Below, one piece after another: positions 18,648 to 29,443 of a stretch of 54,472 nucleotides of DNA (its first letter is position 1; the number at the start of each line of letters is the position of its first letter). The DNA is from Coemansia sp. RSA 1804 (lineage: Eukaryota > Kickxellomycota > Kickxellomycetes > Kickxellales > Kickxellaceae), in NCBI GenBank assembly GCA_027578815.1, contig JANBTH010000024.1:1-54472 (forward strand), in the 5' to 3' direction. The translations under genes and the position numbers were made by a program. The notes beneath the pieces are model-generated. The model did not search any database. It had not been told where the DNA came from and was given only the letters and a program-made list of their open reading frames with translations.

Positions 18648-20543
18648 TTTGTCTGTTATGTATATTAGATAGTATAGTTGGGGTAGGTGGGGGAATTACA
18701 GATGTTGCTGAGATACCAGAATAGAGGATTATAGAGTTTTTACGGAGGGAGGAGAAGAATGAGGGTCTTTCTATAATATAGGACAGGGAGGAAGCGAGAA
18801 TGCAGAAGAAAAGGAATAAAATACTAGTGCACAAAACCTGCCCTGAAATGATGATTAATAAATATAAATAGCAAATATTGCTAAAAGCCGAAAAAGGAAA
18901 GCGAAATAAAGGAGTGTCCCGAAAGGATCAAAAGATACAGGAGAGAGAGAAAAGAAAAGAAAAACAGAGAAAGCCGAGCAATGTTAATATAGAGCTAACC
19001 ATCATTATTCAACTGCTGCCAGGTAGAAAAAAAAAGGGAATTGCCCTTGTTTGCATACTAACCCTCTCCGACACGGCAATAGCAGCGACGCGCAATAGCC
19101 ACCCTACACAACCCGAGAGAGTGAAAGGCATGCATGGGTCCACAAACACGGATGGCTGCAGCTTCCTTTCTTTCTCTTCTATTGCGCCTCATCTGCTCTA
19201 CGAACAACAGAAAACACTTCCCCCCATTTAGAGACAAAGGCACAGCGAGTATAGAAAATGAGGGATGCGGTTCACAGGTGCTATAGCATGGTCAAACGCA
19301 TGATGATCATGAAGGTATTTCGCAAGAAAACCTACATTTGCACATTCACTTTCATGCAATAATCCAAAAGGTGCGAATCGTATGATGGTTGTGGTTCTGC
19401 TCAGAGTACAACCACCGTCCCTCTTTTTTTCCAGTTCCATTCCTAGAAGTATCTTACAAGAGGGAAAAAAGCTTTTTGTGCTGGTTGTCTTTATGCGAAG
19501 ACCTTTTTTCCTTTCTTCCTTTCGAACAAGGATGCCTTGAAGACTGCACCATTGTCAAGCGCAGGGGCGTTCCATTCTTGCCACCTTGTGCTTGGGAGTC
19601 CAAACGGGGGAGGGGTTTCTTCTTTTTTTAACCAGTTATTGTAGAGAGAGGACCGTAGTGGCACTTTCTTTTTCCTATTGTGTTTTGAGATTGTAGCCAC
19701 AGCTTGGAGATACGGAAGCCTCCTTTCCAATGCCAGCCAAAAAAAACAAGACAGCGAGATCCGTAACATGCCGCGTTTGCATGCCACACATACACACACG
19801 ATAAAGACAACGACGACTCCAACGGTAGCAACAGCGACGACCGACGGTGACATATTTTTTATTTTACATTTGCGTATAAGCCACATTTTTAAACTTCAAG
19901 CAATCATTAATTTACATTGCCTGCATGTGAGATGTGATGATCTGCAATGAGCCTGATAATGAACCTGTCGGATGTACCGGATCCTCTCGCATGCATTTGC
20001 CTGGTGAAAGAAATAAAAAATAATAACACAATTGTTCCTGCTGAATATGCCTAGAAACGCTCTGGTTCATGTAGATCATCATGAATAAATCGCGCATATG
20101 CAATGCTTCCAAACGAAAGAAGGGGGTCTTTTAAGGTCAAGCATCTCGGCGATATGTGGGCCCCTTCTTTAAAAGGGAGCAACGCATGCGATTCTTTTCT
20201 ACAATTAGTCTAGACAGTGTTGCAAATGACACAGTGACCGCTATTTATTGGAACCAACCCAAGCCGTGTGCAATGGAGAGAGCAAGGGCCAGAAATAGAC
20301 ATTATATATTATCCCTGCAAACCACTGCACATGCGATTCTATAGCATCATACAATTGAGTCTAATTTCATCGGGCTTTCAGAGTTATTTATCATTGTTTT
20401 TTATTATTTATAAATATTTGGTTTGTGATTCTGATGCCGAAATTAAAAAATAACCGACATCTGCTCTTCCTCGTTCAAAAGAAAGAGAGACAGAGCGAGA
20501 GAAAGAGAAAGATGGGGCGGAGAGGGAAAAAAAGTACAAAACA
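18648..20543. other. 1.9 kb intergenic region
   Basis: The left end is the arrestin 2 promoter on the minus strand. Frames up to 131 codons occur but show no family features or codon bias. No repeats of note and no RNA gene recognised. Confidence 0.5.
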
Positions 20544-21575
20544 TTACATTATTAGAATTACATTTTTGCTGATATTGGCGTTGGATGGAGGAGGTAGCGG
20601 AAGAGCACTCGGGATATTGACGCACTCATAGTTATGATCTATATCACCAGCATTCCCATGGTCCGTTGACGCGTGTGATTGCCTGTCTGCCTTGGCCCTG
20701 TTTTTCTTCCTCTTGCCTCCCTTTTTGGACATGCCACGCTTGGGTGGGGCATGTTGTCTTATGGATGGCCCATTCTGGTGCGAATCCTGCTGCTGCTGAT
20801 GGATAAGTGGTTGCGGCGGGCTAAGCAGTTGGCTGAGATCACCAGAAGAGCCATCGTTTTCAAACTCGTCATCTTCGTCTGTCAGTTCTCCAAGAATGTC
20901 GTCGCCTTGGAAGAAGCTGGCATCGATTGGCGATGGAGCAAACGGCTTAAGCACGCCCCTGGGTGGAGCGGCAGACAACAATGCTGCTGGTAGTGATCCA
21001 GCCCAGTCGCCAGAATAATGATCATCGCCGCTATTGTTGCCATTTGTCGACGATGCCAACAATGGCAGCGGCAGCGATGACGATGGCTTGCGCTCAAGCG
21101 CCCTGATATGTCCGTTCTTGACATACAGCGCGGTCATTGCAAAGCGTGGATCGAGAAGATCATGCGACGCCCCCTGAGGAAGCATGGACTTTGCCTTGCG
21201 CTCGGCCACTCTGGCCAGCTCCTCAAAGTCCTCGCAACCAGACAGCGCATCCTCGCCCATCATGCTGCTGCCTCTGCCACTACTGCTGCTCGGGGGAGAT
21301 ATCCCGGAAAGCTTTTGAGAACGTGCCTGCGTTATCTTGCTGATTGCATTGTTGCTTGGAAAATGGTGAATACTGTTTTCACCAAGGTTGAACGACACGC
21401 GTCGTGCAAGCTTTATCCTTTGCGCAGGAATAGCAATGCTCTCCGGCTCCACAGCAACAATGGTGCTGCTACTACTGATGACACTACAACTCCCACTACA
21501 ACTACTCGCTCGATCGCAAGCGTCAGCAGCACTGGCAGCAGCGATGGAAACAGGACTGACACGTATAGAAGTCAT
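20544..21575 (-). CDS. uncharacterised low-complexity protein with a PP1-docking-like RVSF motif
   Basis: 343 residues, no recognised domain. Visible elements in order: a Ser/Ala-rich N-terminus; KLARRVSFN with RVSF at 59-62, fitting the RVxF protein-phosphatase-1 docking consensus, followed by ENSIHHFP; a short helical block EDFEELARVAERKAKSML; APPRGVLKPF; SFFQGDDILGELTDEDDEFEN (acidic); a Gln-rich stretch; a basic KKGGKRKKNRAK that may be a nuclear signal; and a Pro-rich C-terminus. GC content and an uninterrupted 1 kb frame argue for a real gene. The PP1 link is inference from one short motif. Confidence 0.55.
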   Translation of the reverse strand: MTSIRVSPVSIAAASAADACDRASSCSGSCSVISSSSTIVAVEPESIAIPAQRIKLARRVSFNLGENSIHHFPSNNAISKITQARSQKLSGISPPSSSSGRGSSMMGEDALSGCEDFEELARVAERKAKSMLPQGASHDLLDPRFAMTALYVKNGHIRALERKPSSSLPLPLLASSTNGNNSGDDHYSGDWAGSLPAALLSAAPPRGVLKPFAPSPIDASFFQGDDILGELTDEDDEFENDGSSGDLSQLLSPPQPLIHQQQQDSHQNGPSIRQHAPPKRGMSKKGGKRKKNRAKADRQSHASTDHGNAGDIDHNYECVNIPSALPLPPPSNANISKNVILIM

Positions 21576-22077
21576 AGTTTGCAGAGAATGTTTGTCTGAT
21601 AAAAGAAAGACAGGTAATAAAAATTTTGAAAGCCTGGGATTTGGGTAATTTCACGTTGGAAATAAAGGTTCGAATTTGGTTAGCAAAAAAAAGTAAAGCT
21701 AGTGAAACAGGAAGAAAAGAGGAAAACAAGTGGAAAACTGACATTGGGAAATACAGAGTGTGCACGTTTTTTCGTTCTCCTTTGGCTGTGAATTTGGCTC
21801 TGGCCAATAGCATTGCGCTTGCGTCATGTAGATTGGCCCAGACTTGAGTCGCATTTGTGAAAAGAAGGGGAAAGAAGGATTGCAGCCTCTTTCTTTCCGC
21901 CATGCGGCACGTGTCTATTTTCCAGGCCAATGAAGTGGTAATCAGATTTCCGCTCTTACGGTAATCCGGCTACAAGTTCTAATAAAATGCAAAATATTAG
22001 GCACCGGATTACTGCAAATTAGCTTGCATCCCATGCTGTGGTGGGCAAGTGACTTGCATTAAGAAGCTTAAATTAGC

Positions 22078-22370
22078 TTATTTGCGATAAACTTTACAGA
22101 TCAGTCGTTGAGACCACGCTGGATCACAGCCATAGTTTCCGCCACCGGGAACTGAAAGAGGCGCTGTGTGGAATGGTGGATGTGGTTGTCTCGGTTCATG
22201 GTCTATCCAGCCTGGTATCTTCTTGTCTGACGCAAGCACATCAACACAAACCTCAACAAGACAAGTGCTGCGACCAAAGTAGTGCACAACATCGCAACAC
22301 CATTCTGGTAATATATCTCTGGAATATTTGGAAATAATAGCACGCCATTGTGACGATGAATAAGGGATTT
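22078..22370 (-). pseudogene. possible coding remnant or orphan exon (about 96 codons, no start)
   Basis: An open frame without an ATG that reads like real protein: SSSQWRAIISKYSRDILPE, WCCDVVHYFGRSTCLVEV, PGWIDHEPRQPHPPFHTAP, then LSVPGGGNYGCDPAWSQRL before a TAA. The mix of Trp, Cys, His, Gly and Pro is unlike the low-complexity frames nearby. An in-frame stop lies just upstream, so it is either a terminal exon (a candidate acceptor is the CCAG before AGATATATTACC) or a gene fragment. I do not recognise the family. Confidence 0.3.
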
Positions 22371-25300
22371 ACGTCGGCGTCACTTGTCACATGGGCTGCA
22401 GATCAAGCGAGGATGAGGGCAAAGTGGCATTACAGCTTGGCTTTATTTTTATTTTGCTTCCCTTTGTATTTTAAAAAATGGAAGAGGCGGGGTATTGGGA
22501 CATGAACATACACTCGCCTTTTCTACACAAGAAAACCTCACTTCATTGCCAATACCGTGCTTCTAGAATGTACTGTGCAGAATGGTCACAGTTAAGCGCA
22601 TATATTTAGAATATGAGGGCAAATGCATATAATAGGCTCCTGGTAGCAATATACATTCACTACGTCGATAATATGTTTTATATAAATTTTTTATCAAACA
22701 GATTACTTTTGTTATCTTTTTTTTCCGACGCGGAGAAAAATCAAAAAGGATTACGTATCCGAATACTCAAACACAATCCAAACCTGGATGAAAATGAACG
22801 AATGCAGTAGTGTGAAAGATGCTCAATCATACATGTTTGTTTGCTTGCTTGCCCCTTGCGGGTCACGCAGTCAGATATGAAATCGAGTCAAATTGGATTG
22901 GATCAGACTGGAACTTTATTCTTTGACGAGTTTATATCGCACTTGCACAAAAGTTAAACATAGGGTTTGGTGTGGGGAGGATTCTACGGCTGAGGTAGTA
23001 GTTTCATGTCTGTTTTTGTCATTGAATGCCAGCTATCACTTGCAGGCGTAGCACGGAAAGGAGTTCTTCTCACATCAGCTCATTAAGAGAGACTCTCGCC
23101 TGTACTTTGGTTTGAAATCCTTGGAATCAGAAGGATACGACGATATGCCCTTACACACGCCACCTTCGAATTTCGAGGCAGTGGGAAAAAAAGTGGGAGC
23201 ATGTGGGTGGAATGCATTTGGCATGCATGTTAATGACCAAAGATGACAAGAATCTGAGAGAAATAAAAATAAAAATAAAATAAAAAAGATAGCCAATTAT
23301 GATTTAAACAATATGTTGCAAATGTATTTTTGCTATCCTTCTTTTTTTTCCGCTGTATCGTCCAAAGGGCTTGACGGAGAAAAAAAAAGGATGCTTTGGA
23401 TTAATGAATGTGTCAGTTTCTTTTCCAATTGTTCTCTCTTTTTTTCTCCGAGCCCTTTTTTCTTTGAATTTTTCTCGATTGTTTGGCATGTGAACAAGAC
23501 GTGGAATTCATCTTTTTTTCAGTTGCCATTGTTGTTGCAGTCGTAAGATGTTGCTTACGATCAGGAATGAAAAAAAGACAACATAAAAACAAGAGAATAC
23601 AACAAAAGAAAAATTGCAAATGGGCATGAAAGGATTCACAGAAAATCGGTCGCATCCCATGGGCCATGAAAAAGCCGTATGTCCGTGCACTTTTTTGCTA
23701 CAGACAAACAGCCCGGCTTGCTCTTGCTTTCCTTTTCCTTCCTTCAAAAGCGAGCGCTAGAATAATTCTAGTAGTAGAATGGATCGCTCTCCTCTTCTTA
23801 TTACGCAAATTGGCTTCATCAGCGCACGCATAAGGCACGAGAGATAGCGAATGAATAATTGGCAACACCAGCACAAGCCAAATAGCTACGAGTATGATAG
23901 AGAGTAAAGAAAAAACCAGCAAATAAGGTGCTTCCCTTTTTTACCGCCTCAAGACGAGAATGGAACGGAGGAGATAATATGGCCAATAGACATTCAGCAA
24001 GTAGGACCACTTGGCTTACCAAATTTGGGTTCCGTGATAGAAAAACAGATCATCGCCACAATGCACGTGCCTGGATTAGGCAAGGAAAAATAAAAAAGAC
24101 AGAGGCGGACGGGATGTTAGTTAGAACAAGCAAGTACTATTATCTTCAGTCCCATCCTTTTCAAAGAGGTTTTGATTCGGAGGTGGGAGCACGATGTCCT
24201 GTGCACTTGGTTAAGGATTGTCCATATTTGCACATCCTTATTATTTTATTCGTAGAAGGAAAAGAAAGAAACAGGTATAAAATTATATCTTGTGATAGAA
24301 AGGGCAGAAAACGTGTGCAAAAAAGAGAGAGATGAACAAATCCCGCCCGCAGTATATGGTGGGCTTATCGTTTATCCTTTTCATATTGGATCGACATTTT
24401 TATTTTACACTTTGCACGCTGGAAAAAATGAATAAAGTAAACGACGGAGGCAAGACCGGGAAATATGTATGGCCTGGAAAACAATAGAAAGTGGAGAGAC
24501 AAAAGCAGCTACAAGAACATCGCGTTGTGAAGATCATGCCTGGTAGTCCGCCTCTGTATGGCAAGATAATGACCGCTTTTGGATGACAAAGAGGACAGAC
24601 GACATCTTCCGCTTACTGTGTCTACCCACGCCAAACAGGAAAATCGGCCATCGCTGTCGTGCTCGGGTTAAACAAGTCAAATGGCAAAGTAAGAAAAAAA
24701 GAAAGCATGTCTTGCCACTCGCTTAATGCTGTAATGATCGTTACGGCTCTTTTATTTTTTCCTTCTTTTAAGCATGCACGTTGCTTCTTTACCATATTCA
24801 GGTAAATGTGAATCTTCTCTCTTTTTGGTGCAAGAGGATGCAGTAAATGAGAATAATACAACGCAGAGCGGCAAAGAAACGTATGCAGCTCGCCATATGC
24901 TAAAGTAAAGCGTTACTAAATATGGAGCGAAATATCTTTTGAAATTATCTTTTTAAACGCAAACAATCGTGTAAAGGAAAAGCATGTAGAAGCACGAGAC
25001 ACTTACTTTCCTAACAGCAACAACAACAGGCTTCCTTTGGGAGGTCTGTCAGGAGAAAGCGGAAAGGATATGGCCACCCCCCCTCTCGAGACCCACGGAA
25101 TAAACCCAACAAAACCATTAATACACTGTTCATATTCTATTATTGTAGCGTGTGTCGGTTGTCATTATTTTTCATGGCCGGAAATGGACAGCAGAAACAA
25201 AAAACCACAAGCAATTTGCCTTGAACAAGTATATCTTTCCGCTTCTACACTATCGAAATGGCCAGATTTCCCGCGTCACATTTTTTTCTCATGGGCCAAC

Positions 25301-25650
25301 CGCCGCCTGCTCGCCGCCCCCGCCCATCCAATCTCCCATCTTGCCTTTCCTTGTTCATTGGTGTAGCAGGAGGGAAAATAAAACAAATATGGCAACGATG
25401 TAGTTGGTTGGCATCTGCCTTTTTCTCGCCTTCTTTCCAGATTTGAAAGACTGGTGCTCATTTGCTGGCCTGAGCATTCAGACCAAATGTCTGCTGTACT
25501 ACACTTTTTTCTCTCGCTCCCCCCCGCTTCCGTTGCTAGCATGAACTGAGAGAGTAAAGGAGTGCGTTTAGTTAGGCAAGGCGGTCAAAGCTTCTTTTCC
25601 CCCCTCCTTTCCTTACCACGCGCGATAGGAAATAAAACCGGACGGGTGTA

Positions 25651-25658
25651 TATAAATA
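25651..25658 (+). promoter_or_regulatory. TATA box, probable aquaglyceroporin promoter
   Basis: TATAAATA in the context GGGTGTATATAAATAGAG. It lies about 630 nt before the aquaglyceroporin ATG. If used, the leader is long or contains an intron. Confidence 0.4.
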
Positions 25659-26287
25659 GAGTTGGTTTTGGCATCGTTGTTCTGCTCGCCTTTTTTTCTC
25701 TCCTCCATCCACCCCTACCGAGTAATAAAGCCTTCTTCAACAAACAATCCTTTTTCCTCTTGTGTCCCCATCCACACCCCCACTTGACCTTGTTGTTTAT
25801 CTCGAGCGAATAAAGGACATTTTGTAGCTTTGGAGCCACATCTGCCACCCACCTTTTTGACTTTTTTCTCGTACTATCTCACTGTGTCTGGTGTCCACCT
25901 TTGTGCCGGGGGATTATTCTTCAAACGAGGTTTTAGACGCTAACATTTATCTAGCAACTAATCACGTGCTCTACTGACTAGTTTTGCCAATATTGTTATT
26001 GTTACCTACACTGCTGTGTTGCACTCCGCTTTTCCTATTTTTTTTCTTCCAGCTGATTAATAGGCACAGCCAAAGGGGGAAATAGAATAAAAAAGTCTGG
26101 ACTCTACTGTCTTCCGACTCTAACTTGTTTCATAACACCCGTCGTCTATTAGCTCGCAAAAAAAGGCAGCCGCTAGTAATAACTTGCACTCGGCTTCTCC
26201 CTTTCTTCTTCTTTTTTATCTTCAACGTGGTCATTGTTGTACTATTAAAAAGCCTGTCTGCGTGAAGCATCGCTATTGTTTTTCGGA

Positions 26288-27262
26288 ATGTCTGCAGCCG
26301 ACGGAACATTAGAGCGCGGCGACGGCCTTGCTACGGGGTATAACAACGAGCAGAGCTCGTTCCACCAGCACCCCAAGCGCAACCCGCATCCCGACCACGA
26401 AATGGCCATTCCCGAGATGGCAGACTACGAGCTGGAGGAGACGGTCAAGATCCATCCTGCCTTCGATCCGCTTAACTGGCCGTTGATGAGCCTGCGGTAC
26501 CGGTTCCGCGAGTACACGGCGGAGTTCTGGGGAACCTTCCTGCTGATATTCTTTGGCGACGGAGTTGTGGCAACCACCACCTTCAACAAGGGAGGCTCGG
26601 GATCCGCATACCTGGCAATTACCTTTGGCTGGGGCGTTGGACTTGCGATGGCGCTGTACTGCTGCATGGGAGTGTCTGGCGGACACCTGAATCCGGCGGT
26701 GACGTTTGCCAATGCCTTCTGGGGAAAGTTCTCGTGGCGTAAGGTGCCTGGATACATGCTGGCGCAGTTCCTTGGCGCATTCATTGCCGCCGCCACGCTG
26801 TACGGAATCTTCAAGGACCAGTTCGACGTCTTTGACGGCGGAAACCGCCAGCTTATGGGCGACCAGGGCACTGGCGGCATCTGGTGCACCTATGCCAAGC
26901 CCGAAAACGGCAAGTTCTTCTCTGCGTGGTCCGAGATCGTCAACACCGCCGTGCTTCTGTTTGTCATCTACTCGATTGGTGACGATAGACTGACGCCTGC
27001 TAAGCACCATCTGCCCATCGCCATTGGTCTGCTTGTGTTTGCCATCGGAAACTGCACTGGCTGGGTCACCGGCTATGCTATCAACCCGGCCCGTGACTTT
27101 GGTCCTCGCGTCTTCTCTACCATTCTCTACGGCAGCGAGCCCTTCACCTATGGTGGCCACTACTTCTGGGTCCCACTGTTTATGCCGTTTGTTGGCGCAA
27201 CCCTTGGCATCTTCTTCTACCAGTTCTTCATTGTCCCCGAGCCCAAGGTCAAGAAGGATTAA
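26288..27262 (+). CDS. aquaglyceroporin (MIP family water/glycerol channel)
   Basis: 324 residues from the ATG at 26288; a frame extending to 26276 would need a TTG start. Six membrane helices and two half-helices are apparent. The first channel motif is SGGHLNPAVTFANAF and the second GYAINPARDFGPR. The Asp after the second NPAR marks the glycerol-conducting branch, as in GlpF and aquaglyceroporins. The cytosolic N-terminus (about 65 residues) is hydrophilic. Expected role: glycerol and water movement across the plasma membrane, for example during osmotic adjustment. The U4 cassette lies 3' of it, with the U4 homology edge about 270 nt past the stop. Confidence 0.92.
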   Translation: MSAADGTLERGDGLATGYNNEQSSFHQHPKRNPHPDHEMAIPEMADYELEETVKIHPAFDPLNWPLMSLRYRFREYTAEFWGTFLLIFFGDGVVATTTFNKGGSGSAYLAITFGWGVGLAMALYCCMGVSGGHLNPAVTFANAFWGKFSWRKVPGYMLAQFLGAFIAAATLYGIFKDQFDVFDGGNRQLMGDQGTGGIWCTYAKPENGKFFSAWSEIVNTAVLLFVIYSIGDDRLTPAKHHLPIAIGLLVFAIGNCTGWVTGYAINPARDFGPRVFSTILYGSEPFTYGGHYFWVPLFMPFVGATLGIFFYQFFIVPEPKVKKD

Positions 27263-27894
27263 GATCCGGACGGATCTATTGCTCTAATGGCTCCCCATTT
27301 AATACTTTTTTCTTTTTCTTTCGTTTTCTCGCCTGATAAATCTATCCGAACGTTGTGTTCGCTAATCTCGCTATACTCCTTTTTTGTTGTTATTTCCTGT
27401 GGTTTTTGGGATAGGTGGGATAGAGAGGAAATAATGTGTGTGAATTGTGCTCTGTCTATCCATTCTTTTTTTTCTAAAACCCTTTCAGATGCATTGCTAT
27501 CTCTAACATAGAACTATTCCGCTGTTGGCAGTAACAGCATTGAAACCACCGAATTGCAAAGTTTTACAAAGTTTCATTTCTTATTTCATTGAATTCAGCT
27601 CTTCATTTGTCTATTGGACTAACCGCTAAGCCCGTTCCTTGCTTTCTGGATAATATAATATTGTAAAACTATGAAAAGTATCCCCAGTTTCTCATGTTAG
27701 TTTGCTTAATTTATAAAACTCTATTAGTCAATCTTAGGAATAAAAACATTAAAAGGGCTTGAAACAAACACTGAAATTAACCAAGGATGCCATGGCCACT
27801 CATTCTTGATAAAGTAAATATGGCAAAAGAGCAGTATTATTAGACTCTTTGTTTTCAGGTGTATCCATAGAGTTTGTTTAACTAAAATGCTCAA
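27263..27894. other. aquaglyceroporin 3' region and outer edge of U4
   Basis: Up to about 27530 I see nothing beyond the 3' UTR. From about 27530 to 27894 the sequence, read on the minus strand, is a diverged copy of the U2 region 7900-8270. Confidence 0.5.
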
Positions 27895-28128
27895 TCATAT
27901 TGCACCAGGGTAATCATAGAAGCTCTCTGACCATGGGGCTTTTCTTTGAGTTAGCTTGGAATTACATTTAACACATACCAGATTTTCCAAAGGTTCATCA
28001 CGAATTACTGGGATTCTAGAGCAATTACACAAACATGAGTACTTGTATCGATGAGAGCCATTGTCTGAAGACTGTGCTGAGTTTGAGCCAGACTTCCCTC
28101 TTTTCTTAGAACATGAAAAAAGTGGCAT
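27895..28128 (-). CDS. CxC...CxxC zinc-finger microprotein, U4 copy (77 aa)
   Basis: 77 residues: basic N-terminus SCSKKRGKSGSNSAQSS, then HRYKYSCLCNCSRIPV (C32, C34, C36), LENLVCVKCNSKLTQRK (C52, C55) and an extended tail SESFYDYPGAI. It shares SGSN..QSS with U2 and Y-x-YSCxC plus L-x-C-x2-CN with U1, so the family pattern survives despite low identity. The leader ATATTTACCAGCTAGTAAAG and the start context CATCACCATGCC are conserved. Keeping the frame open while the linked MGST is broken suggests the microprotein is itself under selection. Confidence 0.55.
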   Translation of the reverse strand: MPLFSCSKKRGKSGSNSAQSSDNGSHRYKYSCLCNCSRIPVIRDEPLENLVCVKCNSKLTQRKAPWSESFYDYPGAI

Positions 28129-28180
28129 GGTGATGGTAATCTAGCTTTACTAGCTGGTAAATATTGTAGTATTGCTTAAT

Positions 28181-28543
28181 TAGATGATCAAGATCATTAT
28201 TATAATCGATTATATCTCGAGCATATTACTTGTCCATGGACATGTAATATAGCGAGAGACTTGTGTGATCCAACGTGGATCCACACTTCTTCTCTCTTTT
28301 TATATCTACCCGCCCAAACCACTGAACCCTTTTCCTCTCAAAAACTCACAAAAAATTACAAAAGCACAAAAGCACAAAAACACTATTTTTATCCTTTTCG
28401 TTAGTTTCTTTCCATTAGTTTTTCTTCTTCTCTCTTTTAGCTCTCTCAGAGTTTTTCCTCCCCCTTTTTATTTGTTAGTAGCCGTAGTTGCCTTACAAAC
28501 GGCATAAAATAAAGGACGACGTCTAAACGCATATAATCTCTTA
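28181..28543. mobile_element. about 363-bp insertion in the U4 leader, flanked by TAAT
   Basis: Relative to U2, extra DNA interrupts the leader between ATTGCTTAAT (28171-28180) and TAATGGTGTTGGCGAAG (from 28544), with TAAT at both junctions as a possible 4-bp target duplication. It has no ORF of note and no clear terminal inverted repeats. Its left part holds a cluster of palindromes (28201-28250). It could be a small non-autonomous element, or promoter DNA acquired by rearrangement. Confidence 0.4.
28201..28250. promoter_or_regulatory. palindrome cluster upstream of U4 zinc microprotein
   Basis: A perfect 14-bp palindrome TATAATCGATTATA at 28201-28214, followed by a 28-bp near-perfect one at 28223-28250 centred on CCATGG (ATATTACTTGTCC / GGACATGTAATAT, one mismatched pair). 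Flanking TCTCG and CGAGA extend the pairing. It lies 70-120 nt before the ATG at 28128. Confidence 0.5.
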
Positions 28544-28835
28544 TAATGGTGTTGGCGAAGAAAAGTGCTGAGGTTTGAATTTCTGATGGCAAGTGGGGAG
28601 GGAGGGGAGAGGATTTTGCTTTTTTTTATATGCGGGTGCCAAAAATAAATTTCAATTATTTTTTGCCTGCTCATTCATATTTCCACTGTTCATATGAATA
28701 TTCATTTCTGTAAATGTGGTTTTCCATTTATATAAAATTGCATAGTAAAAAAATAGATAACCATGTGGAGATCATATATGGCTTGTCATCTGAGATTTGT
28801 TTAATTATCCGGTCTTTAGATTCGATTAGTGTTAT

Positions 28836-28849
28836 CTAATTCCGATTAG
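28836..28849. promoter_or_regulatory. conserved palindrome CTAAT-N4-ATTAG, U4 copy
   Basis: CTAATTCCGATTAG, the reverse complement of the U2 element at 7335-7348; U1 has a one-base-degenerate form at 4086-4099. It is followed in each copy by AGATAACACTAATCGAATC. A candidate binding site for a dimeric regulator. Confidence 0.45.
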
Positions 28850-28969
28850 CACATTGGCTGGTGGGCACAACATTGGATGATTTGGGTCTTTTTTTACAAT
28901 TAAGCCCAGCGTTTTCTGTTCTGAGGATAGATAGTATTTTCATTTTATTTATATTTCACTCCTCATCTC

Positions 28970-29443
28970 CTAAGAAAACATGCCAAAAAAGCGATCAAGC
29001 AAGAATAGTGGTGGCAACAGCGTTGTAGCCAGCAGTGACAACCAGGGTAAGGAAGCTGACGCCCATGACCGGAGCGCCATAGATACGCCCCTATCAGCAC
29101 CACCAGCAACGTAACCACGGGTGTAAGCAAACCGGCCAACTATATACACAGCGCCAAACGAGGCGGCCAGCTTGGGCTGGTACAGGCCAGCAAGAACCAG
29201 AGCAACCAGCACCATCCCGACCTGCTCCAGGTAATTGTCGCTTGTGCGCTTGATGTTATTAAATGCAACCCAGTCCTCGTCGGACAGTTTGTCCGAGTAT
29301 CTGCCGCCGCCGTTATCCGGGTAATTTACATTGTACTTCTTGCGTGCACCAGTAATACTCACGGCTGTTGCAAAGCACTGCAGCGTAATGCCTACGGCTG
29401 CAAGCACGGCGTATCCAAAGTTTGATCCTATAACAATAACCAT
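28970..29443 (-). pseudogene. MGST3-like gene, U4 copy, frameshifted in the C-terminal part
   Basis: Residues 1-118 match the U2 protein closely (from MVIVIGSNFGYAVLAA to GYVAGGADR). Then a run of four G (29088-29091 on the minus strand) replaces the two G found in U1 and U2, shifting the frame. The expected RIYGAPVMGVSF and the rest of helix 4 are lost, and a different 39-residue tail ending PLFLLDRFFGMFS follows. That tail happens to be hydrophobic, so a membrane protein might still form, but the active trimer interface is doubtful. A homopolymer sequencing error is an alternative explanation. Confidence 0.75.

Larger units (their letters stand above)
21576..26287. other. 4.7 kb region upstream of the aquaglyceroporin gene
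   Basis: The longest gene-poor stretch in the window. It holds one possible coding remnant (22078-22370, minus), AT-rich simple sequence (23260-23290) and a good TATA box near 25651. I found no complete gene, RNA gene or mobile element. It may contain long regulatory DNA or a non-coding transcript. Confidence 0.5.

Noticed and set aside
21655..21690. GGTTCGAATTTGG as a possible tRNA T-loop
   Set aside because: No matching acceptor stem, D-arm or anticodon arm around it.
23928..24335. 135-codon plus-strand frame
   Set aside because: Basic, no recognisable features, AT-rich codons unlike nearby genes, no conserved context.
26276..26287. Extended start of the aquaglyceroporin at 26276
   Set aside because: It would start with TTG; the ATG at 26288 is four codons later.
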